Shown here: positions 35,336 to 44,212 of the stretch, one piece after another | Numbering within the stretch: the stretch's first letter is position 1 | Layout: each line of letters begins with the position of its first letter | NCBI RefSeq assembly: GCF_051628905.1 | Contig: NZ_CP157575.1 | Location: forward strand, 2,728,001-2,792,000 | Direction: 5' to 3' | DNA: 64,000 nucleotides | DNA from: Asaia sp037151935 | GTDB lineage: Bacteria; Pseudomonadota; Alphaproteobacteria; Acetobacterales; Acetobacteraceae | The notes under the pieces: generated by a model | The model's database searches: none | Seen by the model: the letters and a program-made list of their open reading frames with translations, nothing else | Told to the model about the DNA's origin: nothing | Made by a program: the position numbers and the translations under genes

Positions 35336-36181
35336 TCAATTGTACCAGTCCGGCACGGTCGCCCGGTGGTCGTTACGTATGGCATCCACCTGGCTCTGCC
35401 GATTCTGCTGCCAGGCGCTGCGGATGAACGCATAGGGATCGAGCGAATCCTGCTCGACCTGATCGATCTCGTCAATATGGGAGGAGAAACCACCCAGAAC
35501 GCCAGCGATGTTATACGCCCAGTTGAAGGTCAGAAGTCCATAGCCACGCGGAACGTAGTTGATCGGCGAGAGACCCTGAGCGATTGCATAGCCACCCGCG
35601 TCACGCAGCGTGTTCGGGCCGAGGCCGGGCAGGAACATGTAAGGGCCGCTGGGCACGCCCCAGGTTGCGAGCGTCAGACCCGGATCGCTGTCGTGATGCG
35701 GATAACCGAGTGACGTCGCGACATCGATGAACCCGGCAGCGCCAAGCGTCATGTTGATGACGTAACGCATGAAATCGTCGCCTGCACGACGCGGCTTGCC
35801 TGCGCCGACATCGCTGAAGAAGACCGTCGGCATATACCAGGTCTGGTTCAGGTTATCGATCGAGTTGCGGATCGGCTTGGGAACGGCCCAGGCCCAGGCC
35901 TTGCCGACAGGGCGCAGCGCATGATGATAGGCCCACATCTGAACGTTATACATCTTGCGATTGACCGGTTCGTAGGGGTCGTTGGCTTCCTTGTAATCCG
36001 CAAGCGCCTCGGGGTCTTTCGGCGGCGGGTTACGCCAGCTTGCGCAGGCGCTCAGGGAAAGCAGGGCGGTCAGTCCGACAATAAGGCGGCCACCCTTGCG
36101 CTGCCCACGCCGTTGCGTCCGGCTCTCGACGGCAGATCCGGTTTCAGGCCGGTTATCGGAATCACCTAGCGGTGCGGTCAT
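35336..36181 (-). CDS. mlaA: MlaA/VacJ-family lipoprotein
   Basis: The 281-residue protein has an extended polar N-terminus before its signal segment (GRLIVGLTALLSLSACASW), whose LSAC lipobox would be lipidated on Cys. The body is typical MlaA: NDPYEPVNRKMYNVQMWAYH, then DDFMRYVINMTLGAAGFIDV, then TLATWGVPSGPYMFLPGLGP and NTLRDAGGYA. MlaA removes misplaced phospholipids from the outer leaflet of the outer membrane. The ATG at 36181 (MTAPLGDSD) is chosen; the unusually long run of about 30 polar residues before the hydrophobic core leaves room for a later start. It is operonic with the mlaC-like gene. Confidence 0.92.
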   Translation of the reverse strand: MTAPLGDSDNRPETGSAVESRTQRRGQRKGGRLIVGLTALLSLSACASWRNPPPKDPEALADYKEANDPYEPVNRKMYNVQMWAYHHALRPVGKAWAWAVPKPIRNSIDNLNQTWYMPTVFFSDVGAGKPRRAGDDFMRYVINMTLGAAGFIDVATSLGYPHHDSDPGLTLATWGVPSGPYMFLPGLGPNTLRDAGGYAIAQGLSPINYVPRGYGLLTFNWAYNIAGVLGGFSSHIDEIDQVEQDSLDPYAFIRSAWQQNRQSQVDAIRNDHRATVPDWYN

Positions 36182-36541
36182 CGCAGTCCCCAAGTCGTGT
36201 CAGCGCGCTTGGCTGCGCCAGAATTCGCGCACAAGCCCACGATCATTTTGTTGCAGGCTGCAGAACAGCCCCGGTCTCGTTACCTTAAACGCATAACCAA
36301 AGAGGCAGCATGACATCTTCCCCGCCTCGGGAGAAGAGATCGGCGCTGTCTCTCAGGAGACGCAGCATTGTGGTTTTCTAGCATGATGTCCGCCAGACGC
36401 CAGACTGTAGATAAAAACTGATGCTGCCAGCCTAGCGTTTGAGAAGGCCTGCGGTTGGCGGAGATGGATTTTAAGTAGTTTGACACAGATCATTTCCCTG
36501 ACCAGTGTGGCGTCAAATCAACAGATGGAAGCACCTGGTCC
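36182..36541. other. 360-bp divergent intergenic region
   Basis: No gene is supported. It must hold the promoters for the mla operon (minus strand) and the aldose epimerase gene (plus strand). A possible -35 TTGACA at 36480-36485 with a weak CAGTGT at 36503-36508 (17-nt spacing) lies about 35 bp before the epimerase ATG. Confidence 0.4.
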
Positions 36542-37693
36542 ATGAGAGCAATTGTGAAGAGCGCCGTTTGTCTGGCGGCGCTTGCTGGTATGGTTGATGG
36601 TGTGGCGCTGGCGGCGCCCGCTGTGACGGTTCAGCCTTGGGGCAAGACTCCTGCCGGGCAGGACGTGAAAATCATTACCCTGACCAACGACCATGGCATG
36701 ACCGTACGGGTCATCACCTATGGCGGTATCATCCAGTCTGTCGAGGCACCCGATCGCGCCGGTCATGTCCAGGATCTGGTTCTGGGGTTCGGCACGCTTG
36801 ATGGCTATACGAAGGATTCGGCAGAGGGCGGGTTGTTTTTCGGCGCCATGATCGGCCGCTACGCCAACCGCTTGGCCCACGGCACTTTCACGATCGACGG
36901 CAAGAGCTACCATACCGATTTGACCGATCCTCCAAATGCCCTGCATGGTGGCAAGATCGGGTTCGACAAGCATGTCTGGACGCTGGTCGATACCAAAAAG
37001 AACGCCAAGGGGGCTTCGGTCAAGCTGCGTCTGGTCAGCCCGAATGGCGATCAGGGTTTCCCCGGCACCTTGACGACCGACATCACCTACACGCTCGATG
37101 AGAACAACGCGCTCAGCCTGCATTACCAGGCGATGACCGATGCGCCGACTGTGCTCAATCTGACCAACCACAGCTACTGGAACCTCAATGGCGAAGGATC
37201 GGGCTCGATCGAGAACGAAATCCTTCAGGTAAATGCAGAGCGATACACGCCGACGGATTCGACATCGATTCCGACGGGTGAACTGGCAGCGGTCGATGGC
37301 ACGCCGCTCGATTTCCGCAAGCCGACGCGCATTGGCGACCGTCTGCGCAGCGATTTCGCCCAGATGGTCTATGCGCGCGGCTACGACCATAACTGGGTCG
37401 TGGATGGCGCCTATGGCAAGGCGCCGCGCCCGGCGGTTTCGGTCTATGACCCGGCTTCAGGCCGCACGCTCGACGTGTCGACCAACCAGCCTGGTGCTCA
37501 GGTCTACACCTCGAATTCCCTGACCGGGAAATATGTCGGTATCTCGCATCGTGCCTATCGCCAGACCGATGCTCTGGCCATTGAGGCCGAGCATTATCCC
37601 GATAGCCCCAATCATCCTTCTTTCCCGACGACGGAACTCCGCCCGGGTCAGAAATTCGACTACACCACCATCTTCAAGCTCGGCACGCGCTGA
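36542..37693 (+). CDS. Secreted aldose 1-epimerase (mutarotase)
   Basis: The 383-residue protein begins with a signal peptide (IVKSAVCLAALAGMVDGVAL, cleavage near ALAAP), so it acts in the periplasm. Galactose mutarotase blocks follow: ITYGGIIQSVEAPDR, FFGAMIGRYANRLAHGTF, NALHGGKIGFDKHVW, and NLTNHSYWNLNGEGSG, whose His is the catalytic acid. The catalytic Glu is in ALAIEAEHYPDSPNHPSFPT. The enzyme interconverts alpha and beta sugar anomers. A periplasmic form fits an organism that oxidises sugars in its periplasm. It is convergent with the permease gene, with a hairpin between. Confidence 0.94.
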   Translation: MRAIVKSAVCLAALAGMVDGVALAAPAVTVQPWGKTPAGQDVKIITLTNDHGMTVRVITYGGIIQSVEAPDRAGHVQDLVLGFGTLDGYTKDSAEGGLFFGAMIGRYANRLAHGTFTIDGKSYHTDLTDPPNALHGGKIGFDKHVWTLVDTKKNAKGASVKLRLVSPNGDQGFPGTLTTDITYTLDENNALSLHYQAMTDAPTVLNLTNHSYWNLNGEGSGSIENEILQVNAERYTPTDSTSIPTGELAAVDGTPLDFRKPTRIGDRLRSDFAQMVYARGYDHNWVVDGAYGKAPRPAVSVYDPASGRTLDVSTNQPGAQVYTSNSLTGKYVGISHRAYRQTDALAIEAEHYPDSPNHPSFPTTELRPGQKFDYTTIFKLGTR

Positions 37694-37700
37694 GCTTTCT

Positions 37701-37728
37701 CCAGCCCGCCTCTTCGAGGGCGGGCTGG
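37701..37728. terminator. Bidirectional hairpin between convergent genes
   Basis: The arms CCAGCCCGCC and GGCGGGCTGG enclose an 8-nt loop; the hairpin starts 7 bp after the epimerase stop and ends 3 bp before the permease stop. Confidence 0.6.
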
Positions 37729-37731
37729 ATG

Positions 37732-38751
37732 TCACGCATTCTGGTGTCGGCCCCGGTGGTCATGCTTCTGGTCATGCTCCGGCCCGAATGCCCGATGCGT
37801 GACGAAAACACCCCGATCGGCTGCCAGATGCAGCACGGTCAGGCGCTCGTTGGCCAGCCCGGTATCCGGGTCGATCGAGGCAGCGACACGATGTTTCACT
37901 TCAATCTCCATCGGGCGCTCTATTTCCAGTGCCAGACGATGGCTGCGCCAGGTCATGGCAAGTTCGGTTTCCCCATGGAGCCGTCCGTAATGCAACGACA
38001 CGGCATCTTTCTGCACGATCTGCCCAGCCGCTGTAACGAGCATGAAAACCCCCGCAATTGCTGCTGCGGCGTGACCGATACGGCAGAACTGGGCGTGGCT
38101 CAGCAGGGGCAGGACGAGCTTCGTGACCTTGAGCGCCGCTATTGCCGAAGCGCCGACGCAAAGTCCGGCAATCAGCACAGAGCGGTCGAACAGCCCGAAT
38201 TTCGCATAAAGCACCAGTTTTAGCGTGTGAAGCAGCACCTCATTCGCCGCGCGTGTGGCAATGATGGCCTCTTTCTGCAAACCGAGCTTTTGGTAGAACC
38301 GGTTGAAAAGGAGACCTGTCGCCCCGGTAAAGCCGGAAATGAATCCTGCAGCGAAACCGATGGCTGGCAGGCGCTTCCACGCTCCTTCATCGAGGGCAAT
38401 CGGTGCTGCCGGGCGAAGCAGCAGCACCACGTTCCCGCTTAGAAACAGGCCGAGCAGCAATTCGAGATAGACCGGAGGCATGAGACGCAGGCAGTAAACG
38501 CCGAGCGCCGCACCGGGCAGGGCGGCTGGCAGGAAATACAGCACTACGCGCCAGTCTATGGCGCGCCGGAAGGTAGCAATCCTGCCCACCGTGCTGCACA
38601 TCGTGCCGATGGACAATGCCGCCGGTACCGTTTGAGTGGCAAGAATCAGGCCCAGAACCGGCATGATGACCAGACCCGCGCCGCCGCCCGCGACGGAGGA
38701 AATGGTGAAAGCGGCGCAGGATAGGCAGAAGAGCAACACAAAAACCAGCAT
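37732..38751 (-). CDS. TauE/SafE-family membrane permease with His-rich tail
   Basis: The protein has 339 residues. The first 250 or so hold eight hydrophobic segments with the TauE/SafE features: an N-terminal GGGAGLVIMPVLGLILATQT and the repeated internal GFISGFTGATGLLFNRFYQK. The family includes exporters of sulfite and sulfonates, but members also carry metals or other ions. A soluble tail of about 85 residues follows and ends EHDQKHDHRGRHQNA, with four His in twelve residues. Upstream lies a Fur-like palindrome (38817-38841). Together these suggest metal-linked regulation or transport, an inference only. Confidence 0.85.
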   Translation of the reverse strand: MLVFVLLFCLSCAAFTISSVAGGGAGLVIMPVLGLILATQTVPAALSIGTMCSTVGRIATFRRAIDWRVVLYFLPAALPGAALGVYCLRLMPPVYLELLLGLFLSGNVVLLLRPAAPIALDEGAWKRLPAIGFAAGFISGFTGATGLLFNRFYQKLGLQKEAIIATRAANEVLLHTLKLVLYAKFGLFDRSVLIAGLCVGASAIAALKVTKLVLPLLSHAQFCRIGHAAAAIAGVFMLVTAAGQIVQKDAVSLHYGRLHGETELAMTWRSHRLALEIERPMEIEVKHRVAASIDPDTGLANERLTVLHLAADRGVFVTHRAFGPEHDQKHDHRGRHQNA

Positions 38752-38816
38752 GACCGGTGCATTCCGTTTCGACCGCCCGCAGGGGGCAGAGAAGGGGGAG
38801 GCGTCGGGTAATGACC

Positions 38817-38841
38817 CTATATGAGAACTATTCTCATATAG
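38817..38841. promoter_or_regulatory. Fur-like palindrome upstream of the permease gene
   Basis: Perfect 11-bp arms CTATATGAGAA and TTCTCATATAG flank CTA. The core TGAGAACTATTCTCA differs by one base from the symmetrical TGAGAAT-N-ATTCTCA form of Fur boxes. It lies 66-90 bp upstream of the permease start and after the end-side of the co-directional DnaJ-like gene, so the permease is the likely target. Confidence 0.55.
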
Positions 38842-38871
38842 ATATCAAATCATGTCAGTCTGTAGGAAGAT

Positions 38872-39699
38872 TCAGAGTTTGCGGTCGCGCTTGATTCGGT
38901 CCCAGGCAGCATTGATTCGCGCGACGCGATCGGCGGCCTTGGCCATGGCCTCGGGGCTGAGATTTTTCTGTCCCAGCACATCAGGATGATGCTCCCTGAT
39001 CAGTACACGCCAGCGCGTGCGCACCTCCAGATCGCTTGCCGAGCGGGCGAGCCCCAGTTCGACATAGGCGTCATTCTCGTTGCTGGCCGAGCCGGAACGT
39101 CCGGTCTCGGCGCGATCCCAGGCGCCGGGTGGCAGGCCGAAAGCCGCGTGAACCTTTTTGAGAAAGGCGGTTTCTGCAGGATGCAGCGCCGCGCCCGGTG
39201 GCAGATCGGCACGTGCAATGACGAAGAGCGCCATCAGCAGGTTTTCGAGCGGGGCACGATCCTTGGCAAAGCCCTTGCCGAGTTCACGCGCATACATCTC
39301 GAAATCATCGGTGCGGTCGCGTGCGCGGTCAAACAACATGCCGACTTCACGGCTGTTATCGGCCGGAAACTGGAAAAGCGATTTGAAGGTCGAGATTTCG
39401 GCCTTGTTCACGGGGCCGTCGATCTTGGCCATCTTGGCGCAGAGGGCCACCAGACCGATAGCGTAAAGCTGGTCGGTCTTGCCGAGCAGGGTCGACATCT
39501 TGGCCGCCGCCATGAAAGCCGCCCCATTCGGGTCGGGCTGACCCTTGGTGCGCCAGTGTTCATGCCAGCCACCGGCTGGCGTTTCGAGCAGCGATCCACG
39601 ATCTGCTGCGTGACCGAGTGCCGCCCCCATGAGGGCGCCCATCGGTCCGCCTACAGCGAAACCGGCTACACTGCCGAACATCTTGCCCCAGAATGCCAT
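38872..39699 (-). CDS. DnaJ/TerB-domain co-chaperone (DjlA-like)
   Basis: This is a 275-residue protein. A Gly-rich hydrophobic N-terminus (SVAGFAVGGPMGALMGAALG) may anchor it in the membrane, as in DjlA. The middle is TerB-like (YAIGLVALCAKMAKIDGPVN, ARADLPPGAALHPAETAFLK). The C-terminal 65 residues form a J domain (AYVELGLARSASDLEVRTRW) with the HPD motif in IREHHPDVLGQK, so it can stimulate DnaK. The start at 39699 (MAFWGKMFG) fits the family and removes 42 spurious residues. It follows the histidine kinase gene by 31 bp on the same strand. Confidence 0.9.
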   Translation of the reverse strand: MAFWGKMFGSVAGFAVGGPMGALMGAALGHAADRGSLLETPAGGWHEHWRTKGQPDPNGAAFMAAAKMSTLLGKTDQLYAIGLVALCAKMAKIDGPVNKAEISTFKSLFQFPADNSREVGMLFDRARDRTDDFEMYARELGKGFAKDRAPLENLLMALFVIARADLPPGAALHPAETAFLKKVHAAFGLPPGAWDRAETGRSGSASNENDAYVELGLARSASDLEVRTRWRVLIREHHPDVLGQKNLSPEAMAKAADRVARINAAWDRIKRDRKL

Positions 39700-39730
39700 G
39701 CCTATCGGTAGCATGAGGCGCGGCAGGAGT

Positions 39731-42700
39731 TCAAACGGTCGCTGGCTTGCTGGGGGGCACCAGTGATGCTTCGATATTTTCAGCTTCAGAAGCAAGACGC
39801 GGCAGGCTTCGCGCAATGGCTGCATTCAACTGGGTCAGGTCATAGGGTTTGGGCAAGATCGTGACGGAGGGATCGCCCTGAACCGAATGGCTGTCACCTG
39901 TCGCGAAAACCACTCCGACATCGGGTTTCAGGCTACGCGCCTGTCCCGCCAGATCCTTGCCCGAGAGGCCGGGCAGATTCACATCGGTCAGCAGCACGTC
40001 CACCGGCATAGTCTGAAGCACGATAAGCGCCTCGTCGTAATCGGCCGCCTCGATTGTCAGATAGCCCGATTCCTTCAGCATTTCCGAGGTCGCCTGACGG
40101 ATCAGGCGGTCATCCTCCACCAGAAGAATTGTCAGGCAGAGCGAGCGCGACGGTACCGTGGAGGCCGTACCATTCTCGGCAGGAGCGGGGAGTTCCGGCG
40201 AGCGGAGCGTTGGCGTCTCAACGGAGAGCTGGCGCTGCTTGCGATTAGACAGCACATGACGGAACTTTCGGGCCAGTGCGTCGCGCGTGTAGGGCTTGGA
40301 AAGCAGTTCCACACCCGCATCCAGCCTGCCGCCATGCACGATGGAGTTCTCGGTATAGCCAGAGGTGAACAGTACTGCGATATCGGGCAGGCGCTCCTTC
40401 GCACGGCGCGCGAGCTCGGGACTTTTGAGCGTGCCGGGCATCACCACATCGGTAAAAAGGATGTCGATGGGCATGCCGCTCTCGATCACCACCAGCGCAT
40501 TGGCGGCATCCGTGGCCTTGAGCACCTGATAGCCCAGATCTGACAGCATCTCGACCACGATGGCGCGCACTTCGTCGTCGTCTTCGACGACGAGCACTGT
40601 CTCGGTGCCGCCGGTGACGGGGGCCATGTGCAGGTCGATCTCTACATCCTCGGCATCCATGGCGCGGGGCAGGTAGAGCTTGATCGTCGTACCCTCACCG
40701 GGCTCCGAATAGATATTGATATGGCCGTTCGACTGCTTGACGAAGCCATAGACCATCGACAGGCCGAGCCCCGATCCCTTGCCTTCGGCCTTGGTGGAGA
40801 AGAAGGGCTCGAACACTTTGGACAGGATGTCCGGCGTCATGCCCGTGCCGGTATCCGAGACGGCGAGCAGCACATACTGACCGGCTTTGACCTCGTCATG
40901 CTGGCGCACATAGGAATCGTCCAGCTGGGCGTTGCCGAGTTCGATGGTGAGCTTGCCATGGCCGTCCATGGCGTCACGGGCGTTGATGGCGAGGTTGAGC
41001 AGCGCGTTCTCGATCTGGGCTGGATCGATGAAGGTGTTCCACAGCCCGGCGGAAACGATGGTCTCGATCTCGATTCCCTCGCCAATGGCGCGCCGCAGCA
41101 TGTCGTCCATGCCGCGCACGAAGCGCGTGACATTGACGATCTTGGGCTCGAGCGCCTGACGCCGGCCAAAAGCGAGCAACTGGCTGGCCAGACGCGAACC
41201 GCGCTGCACGCCGCCCATGGCGCTGGCCACATGGCGTTCAGCGCGGGCATTGCCGGCAACGTTCTTGCCCAGCAATTGCAGATTGCCGCTGATGACCTGA
41301 AGCAGGTTATTGAAATCATGGGCAACGCCACCGGTCAGCTTGCCGATGGATTCCATTTTCTGTGCTTGGGCCAGACGCGTTTCGGCGGCGCGTCTCTCGG
41401 CAATCTCTTCGATCACGCGGTTTTCGAGCGTTTCGTTGAGCGCACGCAGCTGTTCTTCGGCGCGCTGGCGATGGCGCACCTGACGGGCCAGATCGTCGGC
41501 ACGCTCGCGCAGGGCGGCCTCGGCGGCGCGTTGATGCGTGATGTCGCTATGCACGCCGACCCATTCGGTGATGAGATTTTTCTCGTTCAGGATCGGCAGC
41601 GCCCGTATGGCAAAATTGCGCCAGACGCCGTCTCGGCTCAGGACGCGGTGCTCATGCACGAACATGCTGCGCGCCATGACCGAGGCATTCCACGCGACTA
41701 CGGTCGCCGCTGCGTCGTCGGGATGAACGGCATTGGCCCAGCCGAAGCCCTGATAGGCCTCATAGCTCTGACCCGTCAGTGCCGCCCATCCCGGCTGCTC
41801 GCCGGTCATGCGGCCATCGGCGCTATTGGTCCAGAGCACGCCGTGCACGGCCTTCATGGCAGTGCGAAAACGCAGATCGCTCGCGGCGACGTCAGCAATA
41901 TGGCGTGCTCTGTCCTCGATATCGATGCCGAGAATATGCACGCCATGCACGACGCCATCGTCGTCGATATGCGGCACGTAGCGAAACTCGGTGTGACGCT
42001 CCGTACCGTCATTATGCGGCAGGAGGGTTTCAGCCGTGAGTGTCTGACCCGAGAGCGCACGTTCGAGATCGGGGCGCCGGTCTTCGTAAACGCGGGCACC
42101 GAGTACCTCGATCACCGGGCAGCCGACGATACGCTCCAGAGGCAGGCCGAGCCAGGTTTCATAAGCGGCATTGGCAAAGCGATAGACATGGGCTTGATCG
42201 ACATAGGAGACAAGCATGGGCGTTGCATCGGTGACGCGACGCAACTCGGCCTCGCTGGCGGCCAGTCGGGCCTCGGCATGGGCGCGCTCGGTGTTATTGA
42301 CGATCGTGCAGAGCACGCCACCGGGCGTATCGCCCGTTTCAAACACAGGGGTGAAATAGCAATCGAGGATCAGCGTCTCAACGTGATCCCTGCGTACCAG
42401 TCTGATCGTCCGGTTTGTGAAAGACGAAGTCTCCCCCGTTATCCCGCATCCCGAGACGGCATCGCCCCAGTCGCTGAGTTCCGGGAAGGCTTCTTCCAAC
42501 CCGGCGCCGAGCGTGCCAGGGTGACGATCGCCCGCGATGAGACTGAAGGCATCGTTATAGAACAGGACTTGCTCAGGCCCCCAGATCAGCAGCTTGGCGA
42601 CAGGAGAATTAACGATATTGGTGATCGTTGCCCGCAGCGCATCGGACCAGTTTCTTGTCGGTCCGACACGGTTCTGTGCCCAGTCGAGTGCCCGTATCAA

Positions 42701-42898
42701 CGCACCGCATGCGCCGCCCGCTGGCGGAAAGGCAAGACTGTCACGCCGCGTCGCAGCCAGGGCTTTCTCCTGCAACAAGGCGATTCCCGCCGCCAGCAAG
42801 GCGTCTTCGCTGGCATAATGGCCACGCGCCAGCTCTGCCTCGATAAAGGCTTTGACGCTATCGGAGAAATTGGCGGTGCAGATTGGGCGAGACGTCAT
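39731..42898 (-). CDS. Hybrid sensor histidine kinase with ParD-like N-terminus and two receiver domains
   Basis: The protein has about 1055 residues. Residues 1-50 resemble a ParD-type ribbon-helix-helix antitoxin (FSDSVKAFIEAELARGHYAS). Three PAS-type domains follow (about 60-470). The next parts are a coiled coil, a HisKA domain with phospho-acceptor His in KLTGGVAHDFNNLLQVISGN, and an HATPase domain (DTGTGMTPDILSKVFEPFFS, then GSGLGLSMVYGFV). Two receivers end the chain, with phospho-acceptor Asp in FTDVVMPG and LTDVNLPG. There are no transmembrane helices, so it is cytoplasmic. The output is unknown, because both receivers are at the end and no separate regulator gene is adjacent. The start at 42898 is likely but weakly supported. 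Confidence 0.88.
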   Translation of the reverse strand: MTSRPICTANFSDSVKAFIEAELARGHYASEDALLAAGIALLQEKALAATRRDSLAFPPAGGACGALIRALDWAQNRVGPTRNWSDALRATITNIVNSPVAKLLIWGPEQVLFYNDAFSLIAGDRHPGTLGAGLEEAFPELSDWGDAVSGCGITGETSSFTNRTIRLVRRDHVETLILDCYFTPVFETGDTPGGVLCTIVNNTERAHAEARLAASEAELRRVTDATPMLVSYVDQAHVYRFANAAYETWLGLPLERIVGCPVIEVLGARVYEDRRPDLERALSGQTLTAETLLPHNDGTERHTEFRYVPHIDDDGVVHGVHILGIDIEDRARHIADVAASDLRFRTAMKAVHGVLWTNSADGRMTGEQPGWAALTGQSYEAYQGFGWANAVHPDDAAATVVAWNASVMARSMFVHEHRVLSRDGVWRNFAIRALPILNEKNLITEWVGVHSDITHQRAAEAALRERADDLARQVRHRQRAEEQLRALNETLENRVIEEIAERRAAETRLAQAQKMESIGKLTGGVAHDFNNLLQVISGNLQLLGKNVAGNARAERHVASAMGGVQRGSRLASQLLAFGRRQALEPKIVNVTRFVRGMDDMLRRAIGEGIEIETIVSAGLWNTFIDPAQIENALLNLAINARDAMDGHGKLTIELGNAQLDDSYVRQHDEVKAGQYVLLAVSDTGTGMTPDILSKVFEPFFSTKAEGKGSGLGLSMVYGFVKQSNGHINIYSEPGEGTTIKLYLPRAMDAEDVEIDLHMAPVTGGTETVLVVEDDDEVRAIVVEMLSDLGYQVLKATDAANALVVIESGMPIDILFTDVVMPGTLKSPELARRAKERLPDIAVLFTSGYTENSIVHGGRLDAGVELLSKPYTRDALARKFRHVLSNRKQRQLSVETPTLRSPELPAPAENGTASTVPSRSLCLTILLVEDDRLIRQATSEMLKESGYLTIEAADYDEALIVLQTMPVDVLLTDVNLPGLSGKDLAGQARSLKPDVGVVFATGDSHSVQGDPSVTILPKPYDLTQLNAAIARSLPRLASEAENIEASLVPPSKPATV

Positions 42899-43203
42899 GG
42901 ATCGATGAAGCCCTTGCGTCACAAATGTGAGCTTTATGATGATCTCGTTAAATATCGAGAACGACCGTCATTGGCTAGAGGCTTGCTCGCGCTCCTGTGA
43001 AACGCAGTTCTTTCGCGAATAGCTCGTCACGACGATGGCAGCGCGATCATCCACGATCGTGCAGACGGGAGCGGCGGCACCGCCCGAGCTGGGCGCAAGC
43101 GCGTCCACGGCTTTGGGGTGCAGGTTGTTGGGAGTAAATAACGAAGATGCTAAAAGACGCTCGCATAATTTGAAGTGCGGACCCGATCCCGGAGAGAATT
43201 CGA
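42899..43203. other. 305-bp divergent intergenic region
   Basis: No gene is supported; a 98-codon frame from 43035 lacks motifs and runs into the next gene. The region holds the promoters of the kinase gene (minus) and of the Tlde1-like gene (plus). Confidence 0.4.
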
Positions 43204-43680
43204 TTGCCTGCGCATTGCGTATTTTACCTGAACGACAAGGATTTTTCGGTTCTTACCTGCGTGGGGCTGGGTTTTTATCCTGCCTATTCAGGGTCCGGTC
43301 GCTTCACCAACCGTTCCGTCGCCGCCAATAACAGGAATAACGGCCCGCTTCCTTCTGGCATCTATCATATCCTCGATCGGCAGTGCGGGGGGCGACTGGG
43401 GGGCGTCAGGGATCAGATCGGCGATCTTTTTGCCGGCACGCGGCGTCGGGACTGGTTCGCGCTTTATCGTGACGATGGCGTCATCGACGACCAGACCTCG
43501 ATAGACGGCATCAGGCGAGGGGCTTTCCGGCTGCATCCGGTCGGGTTCTGGGGGATCAGTGAGGGATGCATCACCTTGCCAGACACGCATGATTTTTACC
43601 GACTGCGTGAGTTTCTACTCGCCCAACCCCTGGCCTATCTGAACGGGATGCGCCTTTACGGCACGCTGGAGGTCAGGTGA
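43204..43680 (+). CDS. Tlde1-like (DUF2778) protein, putative L,D-transpeptidase-fold enzyme
   Basis: The 158 residues match the DUF2778/Tlde1 pattern: a start with short strands (YFLNDKD-like), then GSGRFTNRSVAANNRNNGPL, then PSGIYHILDR, and the catalytic-like block GAFRLHPVGFWGISEGCITL, in which His and Cys are placed as in L,D-transpeptidase-fold enzymes. Tlde1 of Salmonella is a type VI effector that attacks peptidoglycan; many DUF2778 proteins lie outside such systems. No signal peptide is seen. The TTG start has GGAGAG about 8 nt upstream. Its stop overlaps the start of the small membrane protein gene by 4 bp. Confidence 0.8.
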   Translation: MPAHCVFYLNDKDFSVLTCVGLGFYPAYSGSGRFTNRSVAANNRNNGPLPSGIYHILDRQCGGRLGGVRDQIGDLFAGTRRRDWFALYRDDGVIDDQTSIDGIRRGAFRLHPVGFWGISEGCITLPDTHDFYRLREFLLAQPLAYLNGMRLYGTLEVR

Positions 43681-43931
43681 AAGCGCTCATCACTCTCCCA
43701 CTCGCTCTTCTCGTCTATCTCGCTCTCGGCCACGCGACCCATCACTACTTCGCCTGGTCAGGACGCTCGTGGAAGATCCTGTCGCCCGTGTTCTCTCTCA
43801 ACGACGCTCTCGGTCTGGGCATGAGCCAAGCGAGCATCATCGTGCTGACGATGCTGCTCGTCAGCATCGTTCTGGCATATGTCATTGTGACGGGGCTGGG
43901 CGTGCTGATGGCTTACAGACGTAGATTCTGA
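43677..43931 (+). CDS. Small two-helix membrane protein, possible partner of the Tlde1-like protein
   Basis: The 84-residue protein has a first hydrophobic helix at residues 2-20 (KALITLPLALLVYLALGHAT) and a second at 52-77 (ASIIVLTMLLVSIVLAYVIV). The GTG start overlaps the upstream stop (GTGA), a sign of coupled translation. Small membrane or periplasmic proteins next to peptidoglycan-attacking enzymes often give immunity, but nothing here shows such a role and the sequence is not recognised. Confidence 0.7.
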   Translation: MKALITLPLALLVYLALGHATHHYFAWSGRSWKILSPVFSLNDALGLGMSQASIIVLTMLLVSIVLAYVIVTGLGVLMAYRRRF

Positions 43932-44002
43932 CCGCCACAGGGGAACGAAAATCGAGTGGCTGCCATGAGCCAGGCGTTTTCCGGCGAACTGTCGACAGGT
44001 AT

Positions 44003-44212
44003 TCAAGCGCCTCGCAGAAAAACCAGACACGCCACGCGCAGGGCCGAGGCTAATGGGCGTTCCGGCGGCCGGGTTGCGTCGATACCGGCAATCAGAGAGG
44101 CGAGGGAGTTGCCGGCGCTCATCTCTTCCAGCACGGCCCAGAATTCGGGCTCGAGCGCGATGCTGGTGCGGTGGCGCGATAGCGTGAAGCTGCGTTTGAC
44201 GAGATCACTCAT
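44003..44212 (-). CDS. Ribbon-helix-helix domain protein
   Basis: The 69 residues contain the RHH_4-like pattern: a short strand (KRSFTLSRHRTSIALEPEFW), then helices (AVLEEMSAGNSLASLIAGID). Such small proteins dimerise and bind DNA through the strand. The ATG overlaps the 3' end of queG by 8 bp and has GGGAG upstream, so it is translated from the que operon. Its target is unknown. Confidence 0.8.
   Translation of the reverse strand: MSDLVKRSFTLSRHRTSIALEPEFWAVLEEMSAGNSLASLIAGIDATRPPERPLASALRVACLVFLRGA

Noticed and set aside
40628..43000. 790-codon open frame on the plus strand
   Set aside because: It lies wholly antisense to the hybrid histidine kinase, whose domains are clear. Such long shadow frames are common in GC-rich genes.
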